DNA of 64,000 bases from Turritopsis dohrnii (Eukaryota; Cnidaria; Hydrozoa; Anthoathecata; Oceaniidae), in contig BQMF02000022.1 of assembly GCA_027922465.2 (NCBI GenBank), positions 868,001 through 932,000 on the forward strand. Direction: 5' to 3'. The notes beneath the pieces are model-generated. The model worked only from the letters and a program-made list of their open reading frames with translations. It did no database searches and was not told where the DNA came from. The translations under genes were made by a program, and so were the position numbers. Positions 49,225-60,583 of the stretch are shown piece by piece. How positions within the stretch are numbered: the first letter of the stretch is position 1; the number at the start of each line of letters is the position of its first letter.

Positions 49225-50021
49225 GTTGTTTCGACGTCGTATTCCATCGTCGCTTGATGGTCGTTTAATGGAAGAAATGGAAACAGCAAAACAACGTCGG
49301 ATTTTGACGTCAAAACGACGATTTAAAAACGTAAATATGACTTTGTGCGAATGTTATGCAACGGCCAAATGAGCAAAAACAACGTTGCATTGACGTTATA
49401 GCATGGTCAAATTAACGACGAATGGTAATGACAACAAATGGAAAGTCAACATCGGGAATCGAACCCTGACCTCTCGCATGAATTGCAAAAACAAATGCAA
49501 TTTAACTTGCTTGCTTTTAAAAACATTGTTTTAAACTTTGTTTGCAGTGTGCAGTTTACGAACCATCGTTTTTCGTTTCTTTTTCTTAATCTTTGATTAT
49601 ATTAATTCATTCAGGCATTCTTCTACCCTTTGATCCAAATGACTAGATAATGGTAGATACAGTTTTCAAGGTTTTCAAGATGATTACCTTACGAGCTAAA
49701 TTGCATGCAGAATACCGGCATATAAAATGCAACGTTCTTTTGACGTCGAAAGAACGTCAGAATTGGTTGCAAGTAAATAAGTGATTTTAATAGCATAAAT
49801 ACAAAATTATAGTATATCCTACTCTTTTCACGATATAAGCTTTCAACCATTGTAGGATTTTGAAATTTTTTTATACCCCAATGTTTTCTAGACTTCGGTT
49901 AATGGTCATTTTTGGTGGCGACCAAGTCCGACGTTTTCTTGACGTCGGTTGATAGTCGTTTTTGGTGGCGACGTTAGAACAACCATAAAACAACGTTGTA
50001 TTGACGTCGTGTGTTAACTGG
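49225..50021. mobile_element. Non-autonomous element rich in GACGTC/AACGTT motifs
   Basis: Both flanks carry dense ACGT-centred motifs (TCGACGTCG, AACGTCGG, GACGTCAAAACGACG on the left; TTGACGTCGGTTG, CAACGTTGTATTGACGTCG on the right) around a motif-poor, non-coding centre. The right end, read inward, is CCAGTTAACACACGACGTC. The left end is degenerate, so the left border is approximate. Confidence 0.5.
49454..49465 (-). promoter_or_regulatory. Isolated tRNA-type B box (GGTTCGATTCCC)
   Basis: The minus strand reads GGTTCGATTCCC, an exact match to the Pol III B-box consensus, inside CAGGGTTCGATTCCCGATG, which could form a T-arm-like stem. No A box or acceptor stem was found upstream. This may be a tRNA-derived fragment carried within the ACGT-motif element. 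Confidence 0.45.
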
Positions 50022-50649
50022 AAAATTGCCAACCAGTATTATATGCATTTTCATGTATACGAACATTTCTTATGCTTTCACTGACCACGTGACAGTAAAT
50101 TAGTTGCTTATTTCTGTTAGTTACAAAATTATCACGTGATCAATGTCGGTGCTCGAAGTTAGCCACAAAATAAATGAATACTTAAGACTTTTTAAACGTT
50201 TATATTCTCATCAAACAACCTACTCTATAACTTTTCAAGAATTTCTGTATATGGTATCATCATTTAATGTTTTGGAAAGCACAAGTCATTAAAAAGATTT
50301 TCAAAAATAAAATATTCATTCAGGAAATATCAGTCATTAATAATTGCTCACCTAATTTCTGTTTCTTCAATGACGATCCCTTCGTTTAGTGTTTAAACTG
50401 ATAATGAAGTTTGTTTTTTTTTTTGTTTTTTTTTTTGCTTGTACAGTTTCTGTTGTATCTCATTTTAAATTTCAAAGAGATGAGCTTCGTGCACTTATTT
50501 ATATTACATGCCAAATCTTTTTTTTTTTTCATTCATTTTTTATTGTTTCAAAAATGTTTTTATTCACGTTGGGAATATCATAAATATATCATTCGGTTCT
50601 ATGATAACGTCTTTCAACATTTTGTTTTATTGCACAGGGTTTCAATACA

Positions 50650-50915
50650 GAAGCGCCTCTAAGTTGTCTTTAAGACGTCTTAAGGACGTCTTTAATACGT
50701 CTCTATTTAGTTGAAATCTGTAACGTATTGAGATGTGTTTCGTACACGTCTTTGAGGCGTTATCAAAACGAGTGCAAAAACCATCTTTAAAACGTCTCTT
50801 AGTCTTCTTTGAGAAGTTTCGTGAAAGACGTTTTATGGAAGACGTCTTCAGTCGTCTCAAAGCTTCCAGTCTGTACCAGTTTGGGACGTCTTAAAGACGT
50901 CTTGTGTTTACTCGG
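50650..50915. mobile_element. Non-autonomous element rich in AGACGTCT motifs
   Basis: About 265 bp with repeated AGACGTCTTAA, GACGTCT and ACGTCTC in both orientations. The right end, read inward, is CCGAGTAAACACAAGACGTC, similar to the end at 50021. The left end is truncated or decayed, and there is no coding capacity. Confidence 0.5.
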
Positions 50916-52629
50916 TAAGTCCTGGCAGATTTGAAAAGTCTTTGTATTTGTAATCCAGCAAGAAGACAAAGTAATCTCGGGAGAAATCTGTCATTGGGAG
51001 AAATATTTCCAACTCTGGAAAGATACGTTAAAATGGAAATCGGGAAAAGCGAAGTTAAACATAACCGCTATAAGTTAATGTTCACAGATTAAATTTTGTA
51101 AATTTGGTTAGCGGTTTTAGTACGTGCGACCACTAATTTGGTTGTTATAACTTGATTAGAAAGTTTGTGACACAGCAGAAAAAAAGATTTCAATCAATCA
51201 TTATCAAGTTGAATCTTCATCTCTAAAACGCACGTGATAACCTGATATTCTGAAAACCCAGGGTCTTGAAAATCTGCCGGGGCAACGAACACAACGACGA
51301 AAGCAGACATTCTGGGAACAATGACAAATGGTTTGATCCGCAAAAGATTTTTCTATAAAACAAATTGCAAGTAGTACAAAGAATCAATACAAAATACCGC
51401 CTTCTTTGCGCCCTTGTTTTTAGTCCGCCTTCAAAACATCATTGGTCACCAACCAGGGTAAGTTGCATTGGTCACGTTGTGTGCAAGGCGTGCACATCTG
51501 CAGATTACACAACAATGTTTTCTCAATAGTTTGTATACAACAAGGTTCCTACCATGTAAAATAAAGTAAATTTGTTTCACTTTCGTCCTCGTTGAGATTG
51601 CAGATTTAGATATTCAACAAGTTTTCTCAGATTCAAGAAGATTTTCATCCCACTTTTAAAGGACCTTAACAGCTCGTTAACGCATTTTACAATCATAGAT
51701 GGAAAGTAACCGAAACGTAATTTTTGTTTATGAATAAGTATATAATAATAGAATGAAACTTTTATGAATCTTATTTTCTTGATTCAAGCCTGTGGTTAAA
51801 AAGGGACCTGCCTCTTTTAATGCTGACCTGACTGACGATGCAATCAAGTTCTAACAACCAATTAAACGGTCATACTTAAACATGTTTAAGCTGCTAACCA
51901 AATTGGCAACATTATGACCAGCAAACATCAGATTGCCATAACGATATGCTAAATGGCTTTGAATTAATTTGAGTTATTATAACGGAAAATTAATTTATGA
52001 TAAACCAAATTCTAGAATATCAGCACTAAGCAAAGGAGTAGCGTATGGGAGCTCAGAAAATCCCCGCCAAATATCTCATCATAAATTGCTCCAAGATCTT
52101 CCCGCTGAGAAAAGCAAAACTGTTTAGATTCATTTTCATTCTAACACTCTTGTCCATTATCCTTTGACCTCATTTTAGAGCGTGTCCAAACAAAACTGAA
52201 GAAAATATAGCAACAACCATGTTGCTAGGCCAGTATGACCCCTTTTTCTCCCTAAGTGGACATCTAATAGGCATAAATAAACACATAAATGGATGTAAAG
52301 TAAACATAATCATCAAAGGTACATCCATTTACAGGGGAAACCGTTGTTTAGAATTCCTTTTTTACAACACACATGTCATAATCATCCTCACGAGAACGGT
52401 TGAGTTATCGGCACTTAACGGATGTTGGACGTTCATAAATTTAAGTAAATAGTAAACGACAGTAATTTTTCACTTCTGCTTTTTGGCAAAAGTCTTTTTA
52501 GTATTTCGTTTGTTTTCCACTTTTTAAGCTATAGCATAATGTTTACATGAAATATACGGAAGATAATTATTACGCAGAAAACGTGCTTCTATTTTCTCTT
52601 CTTTAAAATACTGTAAAGTACCGAGCTTA

Positions 52630-53825
52630 CCTAGCAGGCACCCAACGTTTATCTAACGTTAGTCTAACGTTGGTTCTAGGTTTAACGTTACCAACGTAAA
52701 ACCAACGTTATTCCAACGTTAACTACTTACGTTAGTACAACGTTAGAAAGTTACATCAGGACAACGTTAAATTTCGTTAATTTACGTTGTATTAACGTTA
52801 GTGTTACGTTAGCTTTTACGTTGTGGTAACATTAGTGGTTGGTTAGAATGGAAGTCATTTTTTAATTAGTATAACGTTAAATACTTACGTTAGTAAGGGC
52901 TATCATAAGTAAGTCCTTGAGGATGATATGAATTTTGATTCGCACTTGCTACACATTTTCGCCTTTTCAATTAAGAAGTGTATCTCTTGAAAAAACTCGC
53001 TTTTACCGTGCTAACCTAGTATTTCCTCTCCATTTTACACATGGTAATATGTCTATTATATATCTATTATATACTTCGCGCTAGTCTAGCCTTAAAACGA
53101 GAAATCAGTTTGATTATTCAATCTTGGTTTTGCTGGCAAGATCTGTTACTACATGACTTATAGATGATAGCTAGAGTATTAGGGCCTGCTACTTGATTAT
53201 TTTTAATAGAAATCTTTTACTCAAGGTTTCTGATTAATTTTGTTGTATCCCCAGAGTGTTTTGCTTTGTTAACATATGAAAGCACAAAATGTCTGTTCTA
53301 TGGACATTAGTCAGCTGGAAAATAGATATCTGTTCTAGCATAAATTTCTATTGATTTTCATTTATTGCAATTTGCCGTAACCACAAGCATTCGTTTAACA
53401 CCTTCACTTATATTTGTTTCTTTTTCTTCTATTAGGCATGCGTAAATATTGACATAAAAATATACTTTTCTTGTCAATTAAAGGTAAATATCAACTTCTA
53501 TGACTATTCGCTGTTTTCGTCATTTATCTTACTTTGTTGGGATGGACACCGGGATTTGTTTATAATGACTTCAGAAGTCATTACAATGTTATAACATTTT
53601 GATGTTGTTAACGAAATTTAACGTTGTCCTGATGTAACTTTCTAACGTTATGCTAACGTAAGTATTTAACGTTATACTAACGTAAGTATTTAACGTTATA
53701 CTAACGTAAGTATCTAACGTTATACTAATTAAAAAAAGACTTCCATTCTAACCAACCACTAACGTTACCACAACGTAAAAAATAACGTAACACTAACGTT
53801 AGTATAACGTTGGGTGCCTGCTGGG
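52630..53825. mobile_element. Non-autonomous DNA transposon with AACGTTA subterminal arrays
   Basis: The 1.2-kb unit has 20-bp ends CCTAGCAGGCACCCAACGTT and (inverted) CCCAGCAGGCACCCAACGTT. Long inverted arms of about 200-250 bp are packed with more than 20 AACGTTA/TAACGTT copies. The centre (about 52900-53570) is plain AT-rich sequence with no open frame. The inverted-repeat architecture is clear; the superfamily is not assigned because no convincing target duplication was seen. Confidence 0.75.
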
Positions 53826-54916
53826 TATAAAACGTTCAGGAAAATACTTGGATGCTTTTTCGAGAAAGAGGTATATAAAAATGTTAGGTGCTCACATGGG
53901 TCACAGTAACGATGAAATCTACACCTATTTGTGCCCACACCCATAAATGTTTTAAAAGCAATGTCTGCAGAAGTGATTTCGCAAATTCAGAACCACCCAG
54001 CATTATGAAAGAAGTCGTCGAACTCGAATATGATGTATTACACCACAAGGTGATAAGGACAGGAAAAACAAAAAACTACGAACGTTTGAATGCATTATAT
54101 ATCTTATGACTTTTTGTCTTCTTCGTAGCTCCTCTTTGGTTATTTTCCTTGATTGCTTATAAATTAACAGAGGGCAAAAATCATATAATCATATTAAAAT
54201 CATATGAAATAGATCCAGAATTCTCAATCGAACATATACCATGGAATATTCGCTCAGCAGACTTGATAAATTGACGACATTTTATAATTATGCATCGGTC
54301 AAAATGAGCATAGCAAAGTGTAAGTACATGTCCGAGTTTTTAAGGCTCTTCTTGCGATGTTCGTCGTACATATGTGCTTAACCAACACACTGTGACTCCA
54401 ACTTCACGTGATTGGTTTAGTATAATTGATGAATCAACCAATCAGAAATCTAACCAGCAAATCCAAACTGTCCAGATTTAGGTATCAGGTAGACCGACAG
54501 AAAGACAGAACATCCTTTAGCTCGACATGAGAGAAAATGGATTTCTTACGAATTAATAAATCAAGTTTTGGTCCCTATACATATTATTTTTTGTTGTTGT
54601 TGTTATGGTTTGTTTTGTTTTGTTTGTTTGTTTGTTTTGCTCTAGCAATTATTGTCATGAACCTTTCATTTTGGTGCATGTATACGGGAGAAAAAAGGTA
54701 AAAAATAGTTGTGCTGAAATTCCATGTTTGGAAGTGATTTACCCACAAAACATTATAAAAGATGGAATTTCGCCGAGACGATGTAATGTAAGTCTTAGGC
54801 CTGCTGCTCAAACCTGCCTGCTCAAACCACAATCAGGATTAATAATAAAAACTAGAATAAAAACTTGCGATCAAAAACAGAGAAGTTGGACTGTACAAAC
54901 AGTTACCATATGTTAA

Positions 54917-55779
54917 AGGGAAACTAAACTAAAAAAAACACAAGTTCATTTTTTGTACTCCTTAAAAAAGCTTTAAAAATGTTGAAAGTCACTTTTTAAA
55001 TTTTCAAAAAATAATTCATTCTTGAGATATTGCTGTTTAAAGGCTCTTTCCAAAACATGATCTCCATGGCAACGTGACATCACAACGTTCAAGAAGATAT
55101 TGCTGACATACAAATATGTGCATAAACTCAGAATGTTTTACTGATATATTGTTACAACATTGCATGTAGAGTGGCAAATAACTGCAGTTGTGAAAATAGC
55201 AAAAATGTTTATGGTCCTTGCTACTCCGGCTCGGTTCAAGGTCTTTATTATTTTTTGCTGACAAAGACATAAATCTTCACCAAACACTGTCATTATGGCA
55301 ATTTTTGCTTTAACTTACGTCCATTGAAAACTGTTCCATTTTCTAAAGTTTCGTTTCCCTTACGTGAGCAGATCTCCATTTATTAGTTTGTCTGCAAAAA
55401 CAGAGGAGACCTGGAAACAAGCCAGGGTAACTCAGGCAAAAAGTATTTTTAGTGATTCGATACCTATAGGTGTATGCCACTACACATACCAAATTCTAGC
55501 AGTGAATCACTAATATTTCTTCAGTTATTTACATATTTGTAACAATATATCAGTAAAACATTCTGAGTTATTCACATATTTGTATGTCAACAATTTCTTT
55601 TTGAACATTGTGATGTCACGTTGCCATGGAGATCAAGTTTTGAGCAGAAACTTTAAATGGCAATATCTCGGGAACGAAAAATGATTTTTTGAAAATTCAG
55701 AAACCAACTTTCATTACTTTTAAAATTCTTCCAAATGGTACAAAAAAATCAATTTTGATTTTTTTAGTTTAGTTTTCCT
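54917..55779. mobile_element. TTAA-flanked non-autonomous DNA transposon (Kolobok- or piggyBac-type target)
   Basis: TTAA occurs at 54913-54916 and 55780-55783. The element starts AGGGAAACTAAACTAAAAAA and ends with its near-complement, with long arms of about 250 bp per side (for example CTCCATGGCAACGTGACATC on the left, inverted on the right). The centre (about 55200-55480) is unique and non-coding. TTAA targets are used by piggyBac and Kolobok elements; I cannot choose between them. Confidence 0.7.
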
Positions 55780-55995
55780 TTAATAACATATGTAATTCAT
55801 GAATATGTCAAACTGCTTCCGTTTACATATAATCCTTTGCAACTCCAAATGATATTAGCTGGCTGTTTAGCGAAGCAATACTGGATTGTTTATAAACTCG
55901 ATCATCCAAATGATATTTCATTGCCCCCGCAGCGAGCGTAAGCGAGCGAGGAGGCATAGTAGTTTCACGAGATAGGCGAATGTCAGTTTCCGATT

Positions 55996-55999
<4 letters not shown>

Positions 56000-56031
<32 letters not shown>

Positions 56032-56039
56032 TTCATCCT
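56000..56039. repeat. (ATC)n microsatellite
   Basis: About ten ATC units. On the minus strand it reads as an apparent poly-Asp run, which is an artefact. Confidence 0.85.
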
Positions 56040-57348
56040 CCAACTTTCGTGTTGACATTACACGGTGGAATACAATTATTAGCTGACTTTGCTTTTTTTC
56101 CGTTTCAAAGCATGGCACTGTAAGTGGGGGAGAGACAGAATGTTTTTTCGTACCTCTTTCCTAATTTATTATTGTATTATACTATGTTATTTAGGAAGAT
56201 CGTATGCTAAAATTGCTTGGACATTTTTCGTGTTACTTTTGTGTTGTTTTAGTTAAGTGAACGACAAGGATTTTGAAGCACAGCTTGAAATCTGAAATTT
56301 TGCCAACCATACATTTTATTTTTGTATATATATGTTTTAGCTCTAAATATTTCATTCAATAAACTTTGTTCAACGCACTAATTTTTGGCAAAGATTTTAA
56401 TTGGATTTCTGTGTATGCAAGAAAGCTATATTACAAATTGTCTTTCTTCGTGTTTTTCTATTTTAACTGTCCTCCTCGCGCCAAACCTGATCATATTAGT
56501 GTGTGATCATGATCAGTAAAAGCTTTTTACATTTTCTTGTTGTTTTTTTTTATAAACATTGGCTACTTTTTATTTTGAATCAAAGTTTAAAACGCAGATT
56601 TCTAATGGATTTTTTGCTTTGATTTTTTTTTAAAAAAGTTTTTTTTTTCTTTTGGCTCTTACAGAATTTCTTTAACAAATCTTGTTTTGATTATAAAATA
56701 CGTTTCCATGGTTTCAGTTTACACATTTCTTTTGTTTGTAGCAATTACTTTCTGATATTACTTGTTAAGCCTTTATTACACTTTTTGAAAGGTATATTAG
56801 CATCAATAAAAAAAAGTTATCCTAAAGAAAGTTTAACTCTATTACAACGTAAGTGAAAAACCGTGAAGACCATCCGTCAAGGAGTTTTCAAATCTGATCT
56901 CCCATTTCGAAATGATCATGCTCACAATTCTTCTTGTTTTTATTGTGTTTAGTTTATACAATGTTAACAAAAGTTTAAATGTATTTATTTGTTTCTGTGT
57001 AAAGATTTGCAAAAACATTGATCTGAATTTTTTTGAGTTTTCGGACAAAAATTTGTTTTTGTTTCCGTTGTATAGCTTTAAATGTATAGCTTGCTGTGTG
57101 TACACATTGGAATGCTTGAGCGCGGGGGCATTTTTTAGCTAAAGCTACATGTAAGTGTATATTTGATCAACAAAAAGGAATATTAGACGAATGCATTATA
57201 TATAAGCTATATGTTATTTCGTATGGTTTGATTCATCTGCAAAAAAAAAAACTATAAAAAATTTGATAGCTAATTACTTCCCATCAAAAGAAACATAAAT
57301 TATGTTGTTCGTAATCCGTATTTAAAGGCGGAGTGGTGTATTGAGATA

Positions 57349-57420
57349 CGACATGACTGCACTCGAACACGGGTCGCAGCGGTCGCTCTCAAAGGTACTA
57401 ACCACTAAACCATCGCTGCA
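57349..57420 (-). ncRNA. tRNA-like unit with Pol III A and B boxes (degenerate tRNA or SINE head)
   Basis: On the minus strand the unit starts GCAGCGATGGTTTAGTGG. The A box TGGTTTAGTGG lies at 57402-57412 and a B-box-like GTTCGAGTGC at 57359-57368, about 35 bp apart, as in tRNA genes. The ends do not form a full acceptor stem and the B box departs from GGTTCGAATCC, so a functional tRNA is unlikely. A tRNA-derived SINE head fits better. Confidence 0.4.
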
Positions 57421-57724
57421 CATTGTTGCCTAGCAACACTTACGAATTCAGTTTAAGATCTGGCGTCACATAAATGCAACTGTGGAAATAACATAGAGCA
57501 AATGAGTATCACTAAGTAATAAATATAAATAAGTAATAACAATAGATAATATATAGAAACGAGGCAAAACTAGATAACAAGACATTAACAGGGTGTTTAG
57601 ATAAAGTTGAGGAAAGTTCTATTCAAACTGTTGTTCCACTTTGGTTGTCAACAACTAAACGTCCACGTCTTCGTTAAACGTCTTTGTGAAAAATGCAGAA
57701 ATTTGTAAGCGACCAGGCACTTAC

Positions 57725-57962
57725 TTAACGCACGTGTTTGCTGTTTACGCGATAAGCTTTTTTCCCACCATTTCATTATTCTCTCTAAAAGCTGCAGCTG
57801 CGTTTTAAACGAATCTATGTGGAATTGGCTCCAATTTGAAGTCCCCGCAGTCGTTTTAAACAGATTTCGATGTTCAATCAGCATTTCTGTGGATAGCCAC
57901 AACCGTTTGCTTTCATTCAAATACATAAACTTCGTTTCGAACAAGTGGAGTAAGTGGTAAAG
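57725..57962 (-). CDS. Putative coding exon, possibly 5' part of the RhoGEF gene
   Basis: The stretch between TATAG and TTAA/GTAAGT is open in one frame for 79 codons, starting LYHLLHLFETKFMYLNESKR and continuing with Trp- and Leu-rich helical sequence (LQLLERIMKWWEKSLSRK). Codon content is far less AT-biased than its surroundings and the donor is strong. It could also begin at an internal ATG (MYLNESKRLW). I do not recognise the domain. It ends with one base of a split codon, matching the 5' phase of the putative exon at 41102. Confidence 0.35.
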
Positions 57963-58103
57963 CTATACAAAAGCTAGTTATTGTCGTCTCTACACAATAC
58001 AACTTCACACGGAAACGAAAAACTCCAGACCGAGGCTGTAAGTTTTCAAAATGCTCATGCATGGAGCTGCAACGCGCTTTGGCGTGTATATCTTACCTCC
58101 ATG

Positions 58104-58167
58104 TTTGGTTGTCAATAGTCCATATTTGGTTGTCAATAGTCCATATTTGGTTGTCAGTAGTCAATAT
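58104..58167. repeat. Tandem repeat, about 22-bp unit, three copies
   Basis: The unit TTTGGTTGTCAATAGTCCAT recurs three times head to tail, the last copy diverged (CAGTAGTCAA). Confidence 0.8.
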
Positions 58168-60439
58168 TGACATCAAAAAACCAATACCAAGAAAGATCGT
58201 ATATAAGACCAGGTACTGGTTAAGTGTATTTCACCCATCTCACACTAACTGTCAATTTTTCAAAGTGATTGGTAGCTGGAAATCAAAATTTTGTGCCAAA
58301 AAATAGTGTTTGTACATGTATTTAAAGAAATTAGTCTTGGCCTATTGATGTTAGGGGTTTTTTTATTGATAAATGATTGACAGGAAAAAGAAGTGGAAAC
58401 ATTTTAGCAGTTCTTTATCTGGTCGGACAATAATAAGCCCTCATAATCTTTCATAAGTTGATTGTTTTGCAACTTGATTGAGTGCCAAAGACTCCGTGTA
58501 TCCATACTTTAAATCTCGAACGCAAAAACCATTGATGAAGCTGAATGATATTATAACTCCGAGAGGGAAAACGGTCGAATTTTAATGACTGTTCCCTGAC
58601 TATTTGTAAACCGGCATTTGTCACCGACAGATATTTTTTGCCAACTTTTTGTCCGATAGATAACTTCACCAGATTTTCATTCCAAACAAATATTATATTG
58701 ACACCAAATCTTATGCGGTTCGACTTGAGTACATCTTGAGTGAATTTGGTACAAAATCAGAAACTTTATGTGGGAAAAATATGTACTTGCGCTTCTATCA
58801 CGCTTTGTTTACTTGTATGCAGCGACTGTCTCGTGTTGGTTTTGACTTAAGCGATAGATTTAGAAAGGGGAAAGTGAATGTGAAATTAAAAATGTGTCGG
58901 AACAGTGACGATGGAAGTTTTCCCCGACTCAATTTTGAGCCGGGTTTTTTTTTTTTTCACGATAAGGTATTCAATTGTTATTTTCTTTTTATTTACTTTG
59001 TATGTGGTTGCTATATCTATGTTTGTTTTTAACTTTGATCAGCCAATTTTACATTCAAGGTCTAATATATTATGAAAAATTGTTTATTTATGGTCGAGCG
59101 TTTTAGTTTTATCTTTCCGATATCGAACGTGTTTAATTTAAGTGATCGATTTATAATTATTTACCTTTCCAAAATTTCTTAAATCAGTTTATATGAATTT
59201 GAGAAACACAATCTTGATCATAGTTAAGGTCGGCCCCATGCGCTTAATGTTATAATTTCGTCCCAAAACTCAACATAAAATAAAATTCATAGAAAATATG
59301 AGTATTCAATCAGAAACCAACAGCACTTCGCTGTCTCGGCAGTCGTTGTTAGTAGGATTCTTTTCAAATTTCTCAAGTCGTTAGTTTTCAAGATACCTAC
59401 ATTCGTTTTTTTGACTTTAATATGTGTTTATAATAATTTGTTAAATTAATGTGTGTCATCCAAATGATCAAATCGATCGTTTAGAAATAAGTTGCCGTAA
59501 TATCCTTTCCGTATAAAGGTTAATGAATAAAGGTCATAAATGTCACCAGGAAACTAAGTCACCAATTCTCCAAGGGAATCTCGAGCCAAACACTTCTTTA
59601 CATCTGCTTGTTTGATATTTGTCAACTGTCCTATTACTGACCCATTTCTTATTTTTCTAAAGAGTAATTCCCACTAACGGTATTAACATAACTTTCACTT
59701 CTAATGATAGCAGGTTTTTTTTTTTGAAGGTGTCATACCTATCTTTAGTCCATCGTCAAGATTTAACGATGCGAATAATTTCCAACTTACAGTTATAAAA
59801 ATTTAAAGTTAGCAGAAAACTTCCAGTTACTTCTGTGTCATCATTCTTGTTTCACCATTTTGATTCGATTTTGGAAAACTTTTTCTTTTTAGTCGAAGTA
59901 ATAGCTCGAAGATTACCCGCTCAACATTGAGTGTTTTCTATTCTAACGCCAAAAGTGCTATAACATAACATTTTGTTGTAGGTTGTCATGAACTAATGAG
60001 AAATCAAGAAGAAATAAAGCGATGTCTGATTCTCCTAGGGCAACCTGCCTTATAAATCAGGAGATTGAGAAGGTATAAATATTAATCCCATTTTCAATAC
60101 AGTCAGTTATACTAGAAGAGACTTTTGGTGCATCTTTAAATGAAAACCAAGTTTTAATTTATTTATTTATTTTATTCAATTATTTTATTTATTTCAGTGT
60201 TGCTTCAGTAAAATACTGCTATAACTATAGGTGCTTGTTCAAAAGAGGATTGTGATAAACAAAGGTTCTGACAATTTTTGTTTCACAATTTAGATTGGTT
60301 AGAGCAGCGTACTCCAAAATGAAAATAGTTTCAACTAGATTTTTAAAAACATTGAGACTATTTGGAATCTCTATTGAGAATGGCAGTTGAAATAGAAGTA
60401 GCGATAAAAAAAAATCGGTTCTATGATCAAAAGCACATA

Positions 60440-60583
60440 CCTTATTGGGGGTAATTTCGTTGGGGGAAAGTGACGAAGATTTTCCCCGACGAAGGGTTTG
60501 AAAAAGTGAAATTTATGAGAAAGTATAAGTAAAATTTTGAAAAATGACGAAATTTTCCCCGACGTAAATTTTCCCCGATAAGG
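60440..60583. mobile_element. Short foldback with TA target (Tc1/mariner-type MITE)
   Basis: The left end CCTTATTGGGGG and the inverted right end CCTTATCGGGGAAAATTTAC enclose 144 bp with internal CCCCGACG repeats. TA flanks both sides (60438-60439 and 60584-60585). There is no coding capacity. Confidence 0.6.

Larger units (their letters stand above)
41103..57724. other. Long non-coding, repeat-rich region
   Basis: About 16.6 kb without a gene I can support, either intergenic or a 5' intron of the RhoGEF gene. It holds the repeats and mobile elements listed separately (pogo-like, reverse transcriptase fragment, ACGT-motif elements, TTAA element, foldbacks, microsatellites). Short open frames, for example near 43.6 kb, 44.0 kb and 53.9 kb, are AT-driven and lack recognisable motifs or splice borders. 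Confidence 0.5.

Noticed and set aside
55918..56118. Poly-Asp protein on the minus strand
   Set aside because: It is produced by the ATC microsatellite; there is no other support.
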